Source: Diphasiastrum complanatum
Lineage: Eukaryota; Streptophyta; Lycopodiopsida; Lycopodiales; Lycopodiaceae
Direction of reading: 5' to 3'
DNA length: 64,000 nt
Assembly: GCA_029204225.1 (NCBI GenBank)
Contig: CM055106.1
Location: 41,308,368 to 41,372,367 of the forward strand
In this document: positions 34,540-46,369 of the stretch, in pieces
Numbering within the stretch: the stretch's first letter is position 1
Layout: each line of letters begins with the position of its first letter
The notes under the pieces: generated by a model
Seen by the model: only the letters and a program-made list of their open reading frames with translations
Told to the model about the DNA's origin: nothing
The model's database searches: none
Program-made: the position numbers and the translations under genes

Positions 34540-36860
34540 TGTAAAGTCAATTTTAGCTCCAATACTTGTTCTAGCTCCATTAGTCACACACATACCTGCT
34601 ACTAGTCACTCTCCTCAACAAGACTCAAAATTAATTTCAATACTCCAAGCAATTCTTTGATGATCGTCATCAAGTCCTCCAATGCAATACACTCCACAAG
34701 CACGCAGCTTTTGTTCAAGTGCCCCAAATAGTATAAGAAGTGTTGTCATAAAATGATGAACTAATAATTGGGTGGTGTATTGTTCTTTGAATGATGTTTA
34801 AGATTGCTCTTGTTGGCATTACGAGTAAGCTCTGTACTTCTTTGGAAAATTTTATATGAGTGGCAAATTTTGTTTGAAGGAATTGTTAAAAGAACATCTC
34901 TATTTTGCTTTTACCATGATGAATAATCAATAATGTATTTGGAATATGTACTTTAGTTTATCTTATAACCACATGCAGTTTATATTACTCAAGTGTTGTC
35001 ATCATTGATTCAATTTCATGATAAGCAATGCTCATACTCAACATTTGGGATAATGTAAGTCGATCTTCGGCCAAAAAGCATCTTGACTTCTTAACATTGT
35101 AGTTTTCATTTATGAGAATTAGGCTCACATTTTTGTAATAGACTATTATTCTTATGCCTCATATATTAGGTTTTGCATGAGCTTGGGTGAGCTTTTCATA
35201 ACACTAGTCTCAATGACAATTCATTGTTTGACAACAACGACAAAAAGAAAAAAAAGATATCATCTTTGATATTATTGTTTTTGCAATACATTAGAATTCA
35301 TCATCGAATTGACAAGAATAGATTATAGGCAAAGTGAAATTTTTTGTATACAAATTTTAAATGATTCAAATAACCATTTAACAATCTAAGTTCTTGATAA
35401 ATCATTTACAATTTATTTTCTATTTCTAAGTTTATGATTCTTTGAGATCGTAGAAATAATCTTTTTTTAATGTACAAATAAAAATGTGATTTATTTTTAT
35501 ATTAACTATAGAGACTGAATAAAGTTGATGTATACATTATTTTTATAATGAATTTAGAGATTGATTCCATTTAAGGTCATGATATTGATTTTTAAGTCAA
35601 TCTTAGATAACTTTCAAAAATGTTAAGTTCTTGGTAAATCATTCAAACAATTTTTTTCTATTGCTTAAAAGCTTAGTGATTGGTGATTCTTTTGTAGGTC
35701 ATGAACAAAATGTTTCCACATATTTTGAAAGTGAGAACTTTGAACACTGATTGTGAATGCTTTGAATACTTCTCGTGAATACTCTAAATATTGATTCTCA
35801 ACACTTTGAATATTGAATATGAATATCGATCGTGAATGCACTGAATTCTTAATGCGAGTATTGTTAATATTGTTGGATGTGAATATTTTAGACACTAAAT
35901 GTAGATGCTCTATATACTAAATGTGGATACTTTGAATATTGATTTGAATACTCTGGACATTGAATATAAATTCTATGAACATTGACTGTGACACTTTGAA
36001 AATCAATTGTCAATTTGTGACTCGTCGTAAAAGTTGTTGGAAGAAGGAATGATGATTCGATAGTGATTAAGTCAAAATTGAAAGGTGACTATTGAGCGCA
36101 GCAGAATGATCCTTCTTCTAATGTATGACTATGCCTATCATAAATCAAACAAAGCTATCATGACAGTCGTCACGTTCAATCATGTAGCAACTAACTTTGA
36201 AATCCTTAAAGTGATTTCATAGCCAAACAATTACAGAGTGAAGTGATGTATAGATGTAGCATCAAGCCAAATACTAAGAGATTTATCAACTACTAGTTAC
36301 TACAGAGAAGCATGCATACATTTTGACATAATACTGAAAGCAATAAGAACTTGATGGATTAATTCAGTAAGTAGCATCTACAAAATCAGATGATGAGAGT
36401 ACAAAACAATAGTGGATGCAACTATGTACTCTAAACTATCTCTGAACAACTGATAACTCTGTTTGATGCACTTCCGCTGATAAGCAACTGATAACTCTGA
36501 GCAACTATCTCTGAGAAACTGATAACTTTGTCTGATGCACTTTCGCTAACAAGCAGTAAGCTCTGTAAGTCTTCTAAGTAGAAATAGAAGTCCCCTCTAG
36601 GTCATAGGTCGCAATTGGCAATTAGCCATAATGCGTTGTCATCCATCCAGTTAGGCTTTCCTGGAAATTTACTTGCAAATAAGTTGGGGCAAGTTATTAG
36701 CTTCATATCAAACGAAAGTAGTAACTATCATCCTTCGACTCCTTCGATAGTTCGTCGTCGTTGTCTAAGCCATCTGTTGAACGATCCTCGAGTATTTTTG
36801 CAGACTGTGTAGAAACATGAATAAAACTATAAAACTGAATAAATGAATGGATGTAGATTA
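34540..36860. other. No gene; right part may be an LTR
   Basis: AT-rich, with a loose repeat of 'TGAATATTGA/TGAATACT' words at 35730-35990. About 36050-36905 could be the 3' LTR of the minus-strand copia fragment next to it, since a tract reading GGGGGAG on the minus strand ends there. I could not find the other LTR to confirm it. Confidence 0.35.
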
Positions 36861-36868
36861 AAGATCAA

Positions 36869-37215
36869 TTATTTGGATGAATCACTCTCGATAGTCGAAT
36901 AATCCAACGCTCCCCCATAATCTGAATCCATGAATGCCTTGACCTTCAAACTTAGTTCTGCACAAAATTTCTTGTGCGCATCCAAGCTCAGTGCCTTAGT
37001 AAAAACATCAACTGTCATGTCTTGCGTTCGTCGACAATATTGCAAGTTTACTTCTTTGTCAAGGACTTTGCTTCTCAGAAGCAAAGTGATACTTAATTTC
37101 AATGTGCTTACTTTTAGAATTAAATCTAGGATTAGCAGATAAAGCAATAACACTTTGATTATCAAAAAATAAATTTGTCGGAGCATATTGCTTCAGACAA
37201 ACATCTGAAAGTAAG
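36869..37215 (-). pseudogene. Copia RNase H C-terminal fragment
   Basis: Minus-strand frames give FDNQSVIALSANPRFNSKSK, then HIEIKYHF, and after a frame change QDMTVDVFTKALSLDAHKKF. These are the DNQSAI, KHIDIxYHF and DxFTKAL motifs at the end of copia pol. A purine-rich tract ATGGGGGAG (minus reading, about 36920-36910) follows, then GTTGGATTATTCGAC, a likely LTR start with a damaged first base. Confidence 0.8.
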
Positions 37216-37904
37216 TTTCTCAATCATATTGCTTCTTGTAAATCCAAATAGCATAGGATTCCATTCATAAGGATGTTCTCAAGTTGACCTAAGTGATAGA
37301 ACCTTTGGAATGAGTCCAAATCATGCTTAGAACAAGAGAAAAAAAATAGGAGCTATTTTTGGTAACTTTTACATTGTTGAGGGATATCCATGATTCCAAC
37401 CCTAACTTGATAGAGATGCAAGATCCACCTAAATTAGCATTAGGGATAGGTTTAGGGCTTCTCATATCTGCTCAAACTCGTGATGGATCATGTATATATA
37501 GGTGATGATCTCTCACCAAAATCAATGAAGCAATTTCATGATTTTCCTCTCATATTGGTGCAATTGCTCTCAATGTTCTTCAAAATAACAAAGTTTGCTA
37601 CTCAAACTCACCACACAAGGACATATAATATCACTCACCCTAGCTTACCGCTTCGCAGCAAAGCTGCCAAAGGTGATTCATAGATCATGAGAGGTTGTGC
37701 CTCATGCACGATTCAAATCGCCCAAATATAAAAACAAAAACAAAAATTGCATTTCGAAAGACTTAGAAAAAACAAAAGCATTGTAATGCTCAAACTGAGC
37801 GACATCTCGGTTTTAGCAATTCGTCACAATATATTGCTTACGGGTATAGCAGCAAAAGCCACAAACTATAGCGTGTCATGTCATCTACCCTCTAGGGTGG
37901 CTGA

Positions 37905-38037
37905 GGGAGGACTCATAACAAAATCCCATAATAGGCCTAAAAATAAGAGAGAAAAATTGTGTAGCCTCTAGGGAGGACTCATAACAGAATCCCATAATAG
38001 GCCTAAAAATAAGAGAAAAATTTGTGTAGTTCTTGCA
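37905..38037. repeat. 66-bp tandem duplication upstream of H2A.X
   Basis: GGGAGGACTCATAAC begins at 37905 and again at 37971 with very high identity between units. Each unit includes CCCATAATAGGCCTAAAAAT. The second copy ends about 130 bp before the histone ATG, so the duplication lies in the likely promoter. Confidence 0.88.
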
Positions 38038-38061
38038 AGGGCAGTTACTCCAACTGATTAG

Positions 38062-38062
<1 letters not shown>

Positions 38063-38109
<47 letters not shown>
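38063..38109. repeat. (GA)n microsatellite in H2A.X 5' leader or promoter
   Basis: About 22 GA dinucleotides end 60 bp before the H2A.X start codon. GA/CT runs in this position are common in plant 5' leaders and core promoters. Confidence 0.95.
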
Positions 38110-38112
<3 letters not shown>

Positions 38113-38168
38113 TTGGGATCGATCCATCTTCTTTTTTTTGTTTGGTTTGTGTTAGAAGAAGAGGAAAG

Positions 38169-38994
38169 ATGAGTTCGACGGAAGCAGCTGGGAGCGGCGG
38201 CAGAGGCAAGAGCAAGGCGACTAAATCTGTATCCAGGTCGCACAAGGCAGGGCTACAGTTCCCTGTTGGCAGGATTGCCAGGTTTCTGAAGGTGGGCAAG
38301 TATGCGGAGCGGGTGGGAGCAGGCGCTCCCGTTTATCTGGCTGCAGTTCTGGAATATTTGGCTGCTGAGGTGAGAGTCTGTCTGTCTGCTGCTTTACAAC
38401 TCATTGCAAGAACAATTAGATATCGCTTTGAAGATGAATCGCTCTGTGAGGTTTTGTTGTTCTCAGGAATTATTTCTGCATTTTCGTCTAATTGTTCTTG
38501 TTTTGTTGCGATTTTACGATCTCTGATTTTATTTGCTGCTAACAGATTTCGTCTGCGTTGTGGAGCTTAGGGTAGTGATGCTTGGAACGGGATGTGATGT
38601 GCGTAACTGTCAGAACGAATCTGATGATATCGGCCTTCATGACGTTTTTTGACTTTTGTATCTGTTGCCTGCATTGGTATTCAATAGATTTGTTCGTAGG
38701 AGTAAGACATGACGCGCTCTGAGTTTTTGGTTAGTTGTTGGGGTTTCATATGGCTGACGTACATTGTACTGGAAGGTGTTGGAGCTAGCTGGGAATGCAG
38801 CCAAAGACAACAAGAAAAACAGAATAATTCCGCGACATATTCAGCTGGCTGTGAGGAACGACGAGGAGCTCAGCAAGTTGTTGGGGAACGTAGTCATTGC
38901 GAGCGGCGGTGTGATTCCCAATATAAACGCATCGCTGTTGCCAAAGTCGAAGAAGTCCAAAGGGGAAATTGGTAGCTTGTCACAAGAATTTTAG
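38169..38994 (+). CDS. H2A.X: Histone H2A.X
   Basis: Exon 1 is 38169-38369 (67 codons) and exon 2 is 38776-38994 (72 codons plus stop). The intron is GT...AG, 406 bp, phase 0, and splits YLAAE|VLELAGN, within the histone fold. The protein is 139 aa. It has a basic N-tail, [16 protein letters not shown] at the fold start, the acidic-patch region EYLAAE, then [30 protein letters not shown] and a basic C-tail. It ends SLSQEF: the SQ[E/D]-hydrophobic motif, with Ser136 as the expected ATM/ATR phosphorylation site, marks H2A.X, which flags DNA double-strand breaks. I chose the ATG at 38169 because the in-frame ATG 27 bp upstream adds VCVRRRGK residues foreign to H2A. No SPKK motif is present, so it is not H2A.W. 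Confidence 0.97.
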
Positions 38995-38999
38995 GCCTT

Positions 39000-39960
39000 C
39001 TAACTTCATTGGCTGGACTCATTCATTGCAAAGAAGATTGACATCTCCTTTGTCAGCCTGGACGGCTGACAATATCATGAATGGAAGTCTTAATTGCAAT
39101 CAGGTTAGCGGAGACTGTTTCTTCCTAGAAATCTAAAACTATCGTAATCTTCTAAATTTTGGTTTATCTTCAAACATATGAGAGCATGAACTATTTGCAT
39201 CTTCTGAAGAGAGCACAAAGCTGCATGCGGTCTGTAGTGGATGCGCTGTCACCTTTGTGATGTTAGGTTACGCACTGATAAGTTGAAGAATTATGATGAG
39301 TCCTTTTATTGAGAAGCCATTTGTTGCAAGCGTTAAATACATAAACAGGGCATGTCGAGAATTTTCATCCTAATCGGTTAAATCTGCATGCATGGTGGTG
39401 CTGGCTTCGTCTGTGATGAAATATTAGCCTAGTCTTGCAATGATAATGATATGGACGAAGATCAAAATATGCTGTTAAACCTACATATATTCGATGCTGA
39501 AACTTCAAATATGTAGGAGATCTTAATCCATTCTATTGCAACGCTTGAAAATGAGACGGAAATCATGGGATGCTTTCTCTTTAGAGTTCTAGATTTCTTA
39601 CACATACATTGCAGGTCAATATGCAGATGCGTGCGTGCAATGCTAACAGATTTGTAACATCTCGTAGTTTTGACTGGTTCAGAGATGCTTGTGTGCGTTC
39701 TGAACCGTTGCATTTTTGTGGGTTCTCATAATTTCGACTGACAGCCATGTTAGGTCATGTAATCGATGAGAGCATCCTTTTGGGTGTCTGCTTTTTCTAG
39801 CTGAGTGGTATGAGTGCTTTTGCCCAAAGCAATATTATGGACCTCTTATCTGATCTGTTAACATTTTCGCATGTGAAGACATCCAAAATGATGTTATTGA
39901 TCTTCTAAGCTGTGTGTGATTGCACATCGATCTATCCCGTGATTGATGGAAGCAATCTAG
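39000..39960. other. 3' flank of H2A.X, no further gene seen
   Basis: This is likely 3' UTR followed by intergenic sequence. No domain-bearing frame is visible. Confidence 0.5.
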
Positions 39961-39968
39961 CTAGACAA

Positions 39969-40494
39969 TGTCAAGGCAAGACCGCACAAGCATGCATACA
40001 CAAACCAAAACTATCATTCACATAGTTTGAAGACACTTGATGAAAACACTAAGTATAAAAGTTGTTGCTCTCGAGTAGAGAGAGGAAAATACAAAGCCTT
40101 GCTCTCGGGTGGAGAGAGAACATAAATAAAAACAAAGTGTCAATGCAAGCTCTCTCTCTCTCATAGAGTGGCTCGAGATCCAAGATAGGTGGAAACAAAG
40201 CTCAATGATTGGACCACTCTCAAATCACCTCTTACTATGATTGGACCACTTTTGGTACACCTCTTGCTCCTATTGATCCACATGGCCAAATAATATGATG
40301 AGGTGCATCCTTGCTCTCTCTACCATCATGCCAAGTGTAAGCAACTTACACTAACTCGAGCTAATCTAGATCAAAATTTGCTCAAAACTTAACCACTAAC
40401 ATATTTACAAGTGTACATGGAAGTGTAGGTAACCCATCAACCCCAAAAGTCAAGATCCTAGATAGATAGCTTTTACATTTTTCACTCTCCTCCT
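39969..40494 (-). repeat. Probable 3' LTR of the decayed copia element
   Basis: About 526 bp starting TGTCAAGG and ending TTTTTCA next to a polypurine tract. It shares with the 49711 LTR family the 'gagtagagagagg/gggtggagagag' pair and the 'attggaccac' repeats, so it is a diverged relative. No second copy was found, so the left edge is approximate. Confidence 0.55.
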
Positions 40495-40556
40495 CCAAAT
40501 ATATCTATCTATTTTAACATAGATTTTGATATCAAGCCAAGATTAGATCTAAACTT

Positions 40557-41276
40557 TGTGAAGAATTGAAAAAGATTATCTATGTTAGATATAGGGGTCT
40601 TATGTTTTTTATATCAAGCATCTAGGTGTAGGATGTTGATAGGAACAAATTTGGCATAGATGGCAAATTATCCATTTCCACTTGTAATGCCACTGTTGAG
40701 CCAAAATAGAGTAAGAGGCTAAACTCGTGCCAATTAGAGTGTAGACAAGTGTAATGCTTTTGTTTGATGAATTCTAAGAGGTCCAATAGGATTTAGAGGT
40801 GGAATTATGAGAGGTCCAATAGAATTTGAGGTTTGCTTGAAAATGGTCCAATAGAATTTAGATGTGAATGGATCAATGGTCCAATAGGATTAAGAGGTGG
40901 CAAAAGTGTGGTCCAATCATAGTTAAGCATAGTGGTAGCTCGTGGATCTACTAGTATCATTGTACTCCTCATTTTGGATCTAATTGATTTTGAGATTGAG
41001 TGGATTTTGTGAGTGATTGATTTTCTAGCTTTCTCTCTCCACCCGAGAGCTCGTGATGATTTTCTCTCTCTACCCGAGGAGAGCAGCTTGTTTTTACTTA
41101 GATTATTTTTGGAACACTTCCCACACGTGTGAGTGAGAGTTGGAATGCATGTAGTAGTGTGTTTTTGCCATAGAATCAAAGATAGATCTTGAATCTCAAT
41201 CTAGTCTTGATCTTGGTTCATCTACACACCTTAGGAGATCACAAGTACATGTGGTGGATAGTCCACACGTGTGAAA
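40557..41276 (-). repeat. Solo LTR inside the copia 3' region (family of 49711)
   Basis: It starts TGTGAAGAATTG at 40557 and ends CACACGTGTGAA at about 41276. It reads as the reverse complement of the LTR at 49711 and has the same internal order, including four GGTCCAAT motifs and the paired 'acccgag' repeats. The last ~7 bp of the family consensus are missing, and no matching target duplication is seen. It sits immediately after the RNase H end of the minus-strand pol. Confidence 0.8.
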
Positions 41277-41734
41277 AAAGCATTCTTGAGCAATGGTTTT
41301 GTGAGAAGATCTGCAACACATGATGATGATCCAATATTCTCCAAGATGATTACACTCCCAACGATTTTCTCCCTCACAAAGTGGTATGCTATCTCGACGT
41401 GCTTGCTTCTTGCATGGAATATTAGTTTGTTTGCAAGAGCTTGTGTCGAGATGTTATCCTTTTTGACAATAGGTAGATCTTTATCCTTGATGCACCTTAG
41501 CTCCATGAGTTGTCTCTTGATCTACAAAACTTCCTTGGTGGTTGTAATAAGGGCCTTGTACTCGGCTTCACATGATAATAATGAAATAGTATCTTGTTTC
41601 TTAGATAACCAAGATACAAGATTGTCTCCTTTATAGATGGTGTAGGCACTTGTGTAGTTTCTATCCACTTTATCACCCGCAGAATCCGAATTTGAAAATG
41701 CAACCATTGTTAGATCCTCTTCTTTGTAGATCAA
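41277..41734 (-). pseudogene. Copia RNase H
   Basis: Two overlapping frames give VAFSNSDSAGDKVDRNYTSA, VSWLSKKQDTISLLSCEAEY, then ARSKHVEIAYHFVREKIVGS and SSCVADLLTKPL. The RNase H D-E-D type motifs are recognisable, although the DNQSA segment is altered to KDNIS. A frame change near 41500 splits it. Confidence 0.85.
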
Positions 41735-42106
41735 ACCGTAGTCTCAAACCGTAGTCTAATGGGGAGAAAACATATCTCAAGATCTTTTTGGCCGACTTCC
41801 AGAAACAAACTTTTGGATCTTGATGTATTGACTCAATTTGTGCACACGAAAATTGAAATCTGTCCTAGTTATAAATAAGGGAGCCAATTAGACTCCTGTA
41901 AAGGGTGATGTCCTCGAAGGATCTTTCATCCCCTTTCATAGAATTTTTTACAGCATGCTCCATTGGATTATCTATACTCTTACAATTTTCCATATGAAAC
42001 TTTTTGATCATAGAAAGGGAAATCTAGATTGACTAATAAAAGGTTGATCTTGCCATAAATCTATCTCTAGGCCTAAATTGTAATGGAGTCTCCTAGATCT
42101 TGCATC

Positions 42107-42622
42107 TTAAACTCTCTCCCTAGTGCACTTTTTGTTTCTTCGCTTCATGCAACTTCCACTCAAGATAATATCATCTACATAAATAATGAGAATGACTAAA
42201 TTGCTACCTACAAACTTAATGTACAAATAAGGATTATAGTCACTTAGATTGAATCCAAGTGAGATAAGATCTTGGACATTTCTTGGCTCTTCATGAGAAA
42301 GGAAAAAAGCATGATAAGTGATGTCATCTTCCACTTGCTTGTCTTTTTCCACAAAAGTGAGCCTCCTTGCCTCAAATCTCTCTATCATGCATCTCCTTGG
42401 TGTGATTGTTTGAAGATCCTCCTCCTCAAGCCTCGACCACAACATATCTTGATTTGCATCAAAATTGATAATTTTAGATTCATCATGATATGACTTGATC
42501 TCAGCCCCTTCCAAGTTGAACTTCTGATCTTCATGGAAGATCACATATCTACTTAAAATAATCTTGTTTGTAGAGGAAACAAAGATTCTATAGGCTTTCT
42601 TGGATGTTGAATATCTAATCAT
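42107..42622 (-). pseudogene. Copia reverse-transcriptase fragment
   Basis: A 171-codon frame begins with the post-integrase segment (KAYRIFVSSTNKIILSRYVI, then FHEDQ) and ends with LYIKFVGSNLVILIIYVDDI, i.e. the YVDD catalytic box of copia RT. The stretch between is far too short to hold the RT fingers and palm, so most of the RT N-terminal half is deleted. Confidence 0.85.
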
Positions 42623-43070
42623 TACTCCTTTGAAGAACTAGGATCTTCCTTCTTCCTAATCTCTAAAGGCACATGCACAAAACAAACGCAACCAAAGATC
42701 CTAAGGTGATCTACCTTAGGCTTTTCACTGTACGACATGTCATATGGTGATCTTCCTCCAAGAGCAAGATTAGAAAGCCTATTACAAAGTTAATTAGCAC
42801 ATGAAATTGCTTTTGACATTCAGATAGAGTTCTAATTTTTCTTTCGGCAATCCCATTTTGCTAGGGAGAATAAGAACAAGTAAACTCTCTCCTCACTCCC
42901 TCTTCTCACAATAGTCATTAAATTTGTTGGAGTTATACTCTCCTCCACTGCATGTCAAAGCTTTCAACTTACAAGAAAATTGCTTTTCAACTAAAGCTTT
43001 GAACTTAAGGAAGACATTAAACACCATGGATCTGGAAGACAAGAGATACACCCAAGAAAATCTTGTGTAA

Positions 43071-43660
43071 TCACTTATGAAAGGGAGAAGTGAACATCCG
43101 AGTGCACAAGCTCAAGAGGATGATGAGTCTTGATGTTGGATCTTGGAAAAGGTCTTCTATAAGATTTTGCCAATGTACAAGCTTCACAAGGGTGGCCCAA
43201 TCTCTTTTCCCATAGATCTTCTTGTGAAATCTTGGTTTTGTAAGCAACATCACAAAGGTTAGTGCTCTTTCTGGAATCTAGTTTGTACAACTTCCCAAAT
43301 CTAGATCCTCTAGCTATCACTTCAGTCTTTCTCTTGATTACACGTGTCAACATAAAATTTGACACCTAAACCATCATTAAACAATTGACCACTAATGAAA
43401 TTTTTTGTTAGTTTTGGTACATAGAGAACATTATTAAGACACAATATTTTTTATGATGCTACACTCAATGGAATGCATTTTACTCCTTCAATCCTACATT
43501 CAACATCATTTGTTGTATAGATTGATCTTTTGGTACCCTCATATGGCATGAGACCAGTGAATGAATTCCTAGAAGTAGACATGTGGAAACTAGCCTTACT
43601 ATCTATCCACCACAATTCCTCACTCTTGAAGGGAGAAGAAGAAAAACTTGACATCATCAA
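43071..43660 (-). pseudogene. Copia protease and GAG-pre-integrase
   Basis: The frame at 43660-43451 has WWIDSKASFHMS, the protease signature with the catalytic-loop Gly changed to Lys (DSG to DSK), which should inactivate it. The frame at 43365-43075 has GSRFGKLYKLDSR and EDLWEKRLGHPCEACTLAKS, the HHCC-type pre-integrase region, shortened between its His and Cys pairs. Integrase core pieces follow in broken frames down to about 42700 (SGGEYNSNKFNDYCEK at about 42950-42905). Confidence 0.82.
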
Positions 43661-44550
43661 TCAATCCTCCCTATCACTCTCATTATCATCACCCTCTTTC
43701 TCATTAGTAAGGTTAGCTTGTTTGAATTGGTTCTTTTGAAGCATATTGGCCTTTCTTGCCACAAAAGAAACACTTGATCTTTGACTTGTTCTTCTCTCCA
43801 CTAGATGTTGTAGCTTGTGAAGAATGATCCTCAACTCCATCTTCGGCTTTGTCCTTGTCCTTCTTGAAGTTTTGATGTTTTTGTTGTTGCCCTTTGCTCC
43901 ATCCTTAGTTAAGAGTGCTTTGTCCTCTCCACCATCCTTCAAGGAAAGTTTGTTGATCCTCAATAGCTTGTTCTCTTGCCTACAATCCTTGGCAATGCGA
44001 ACACCTTGTAATGCCTCCAAGATTGGAAGCTCCTTTTGGATTGCATAAGTTTGAACAATGTTGTCAAATTCATCTCTTAATCCATTAAGGATTACTTTGC
44101 ACTAATTCATTTTGACTTCCATTACTCTTTTCATACCTTTGAGAACTTTGGTTTCTTAGTGTGAGAAATGTAGATGTGTTTTTTGCCTCATAAATGGCTT
44201 TAAGGGTGTCCCAAGCCTCGTTGGTCGAGGTGCGTGAGCTCCCTCAACACTTCATTTGACACATTCATTTTGATACAATGTAGGGCCAACCTTGCCCTCT
44301 TCTTGTATTTTTGGACTTCTTAGAGCACTTGTGGCTCCTCCTCAAATCCTAAAACTACGTCTATCACATCTTGGAGGACCAAAATTGACACCATTCTCGC
44401 CTTCCAAATGACATAATTGGAGGTGATCAATCTCTCTTCTTGCTCCAAGGGTAGGAAACCCATGGGAACCATGTTTATTTGAGAAATTGATTTGTAATGG
44501 ATAAAAAAAAAGTAATGGTGTTTCTTCTCTCTTAAACAAGGATCTAACAA
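43661..44550 (-). pseudogene. Copia gag
   Basis: The N-terminal piece (44550-44320) has LITSNYVIWKARMVSILVLQ. The C-terminal piece (44020-43661) is Lys-rich; the zinc knuckle (SFVARKANML in its own frame, CFFCGKKGQYA-like in another) is frame-shifted. The middle part (44100-44280) reads with shifts through LNGLRDEF and KAIYEAKN. It is inactive. Confidence 0.78.
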
Positions 44551-44699
44551 TTAAGTTGATCCAATTCCAAATTGAGATCTTGCAACTTCTTTGTGAGATC
44601 AATCTCACAAGTAATGTAAATCTCCTTCAATCTAGATCTTGCTTCTCTCCATAGATGAACAATTCTTAAAAAGTTTAATATGGATAGGTGCAAAAGATA

Positions 44700-44960
44700 G
44701 AAACTCCAATGGAGCACCATGTAAGAAATCATGAAGGAGATGATGAAAGATCCTTCAAGGACGTCACTCCCTTTAGGAGTCTCATAGGCTCCTTTGGCTT
44801 ACCATATCTAGACCACATCTAAGCTATAGTGTTAATAGATTAAGTCAATTTATGCAAGATCCACTGATTTTATTGGGAACTAGCCAAAAGAGTGCTTAGA
44901 TACATTTCTAGCACACTCAACTTTGGCATACTATATAGGGTTTAGGGACATGATATGTCA
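44700..44960 (+). pseudogene. Copia RT/RNase H junction fragment, opposite strand
   Basis: The + strand reads DERSFKDVTPFRSLIGS and, with stops, FYWELAKRVLRYI then STLNFGILY. These are the RT-thumb/RNase H linker motifs (SLIGSLxYLxxTRPD; HWxxAKRVLRYLKGT). It lies head-on against the minus-strand gag that ends near 44560, so a rearrangement or separate insertion boundary falls between them. Confidence 0.75.
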
Positions 44961-45479
44961 TTCCTTCCATGCCTAGCATAGAATTCCATTTAAAAAATTT
45001 ATTTATCATATGTTTACATTATTTAATGCTTTTCTTTTTTCCCTTTACATACTAATTAGCTCTATTTAGTTGGCAATGTCAAAGATAGAAAAAGTGATAT
45101 TGTCTTTGAGCAATTTAAAAGACATTTTTTTAAAAGCCAAGGTAGAGAAAAAGGATAAAGAAATATTGGCACACGATGAGGGAGTTGAAGAGGAAAAAAT
45201 TGAAACATATGTTCTAAAGAGTGTCAATGATCAACCATGGTTTTTATAATGCACTAGAGTCGTCATAAAATGCACACAAAAGTGTGCATTTCAAGCACTT
45301 ATTAAAAAAATCATATCTCGTAAAGTATCATTAATTACATCAAATTCTTTCATATGTGTGTTCTTCATACTATATATTGACCGATTAAAAATTTTGAGAC
45401 CTTCATTTTGAACAACTTATATATAAGATGTGATGTGTCAAACATGTGGGGGTACTGATGAAACTTCGATATGTTCATA

Positions 45480-46035
45480 TATGGGACGACACTGTTGTGA
45501 ATTTTACATTCGATTATTAGCCTGTCTTCTCTTAAAAATCCTATATGATTATAGAAACATGCCTATTAAAAAAAAATTGAATTTGGAGATCTATAGAGAT
45601 AGATACGTGCATTCAAAGTTACCCTTTTAAGTGTTGATAAAAATCACCAAAACTGGAAATAAATGAGTGTATAATGCCATGATTTTAACAGTATTTTTTT
45701 GGTTTGTCTACTTTAAAAATTAGTATATGACCATAGAAACATGTCTCTCAAATTTTTTTCAATTTGGAGTTATGTAGAGATAGATATGTGCATCTAAAGT
45801 TACCCATGTCAACTGCTGAAAAGTATTGAAAATTATTGAAAGGTGCTAGAAAGTTTCAACTCTTTTGGAGGTGCTTTTTACAACTCTTTCTTTGGCTGTC
45901 TACTTTCATAAATCATTTATGACCATAGAAACATGTCTATAAAAAAAAATTAAATTTGGAGTCCTATAGACATAAATACATGCACCTAAAGTTACCCATG
46001 TCAAGTGTTGAAAAGTTCTGAAAATTGAAGGATGA
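45480..46035. repeat. ~185-bp tandem repeat, 3 copies
   Basis: The word ATAGAAACAT occurs at 45551, 45733 and 45925 (periods 182 and 192). It is each time followed by a poly-A stretch, AATTTGGAG, ATAGA.ATA and AAAGTTACCC. The units are diverged by an estimated 15-25 %. There is no coding potential. Confidence 0.8.
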
Positions 46036-46369
46036 AGAGTCAGGTCTAGTTCCACATACAATTGAAAGATTGAAATTTCAATCATGTGATGGCATGTTAT
46101 GTCTCGTCAAGTGACCAAGGCTTTTTTGCGCACTCACACAAAATGTGCTGAAAATAACTTGTGTTAAATAAAATGCCAAAATATTTTAGAATTTCTAAAG
46201 AAAACATCCTACATGTTTATAGCCCATATAACTTATGGCTTTCAGATAAAAAAAAAAATGAGTGATAATCTCCATTCAAATACATGAAACCTTTAATTCA
46301 AATACATGGAACCTTTAATTCATGTTCATTCTACCATGCAAAAAGTTGTTGAGATCTAGGAGGAGCCAA

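Larger units (their letters stand above)
39969..44560 (-). mobile_element. Decayed copia gag-pol element, 5' end missing
   Basis: Minus-strand order from high to low coordinates: gag start (44550), zinc knuckle (about 43770), protease (43620), GAG-pre-integrase (43200), integrase pieces (43000-42700), RT (42622-42107), RNase H (41734-41277). Then comes an inverted solo LTR, and finally a polypurine tract (GGAGGAGGAGA in minus reading, about 40496-40505) with a probable 3' LTR at 39969-40494. I find no primer-binding site or 5' LTR above 44560; instead a + strand copia fragment begins there. Many frame shifts make it inactive. Confidence 0.8.

Noticed and set aside
38142..38570. 142-codon frame starting 27 bp before the H2A.X ATG and running into the intron
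   Set aside because: The extra N-terminus is unlike H2A, and the sequence after GAG at 38369 is intron; exon 2 resumes the histone fold at 38776.
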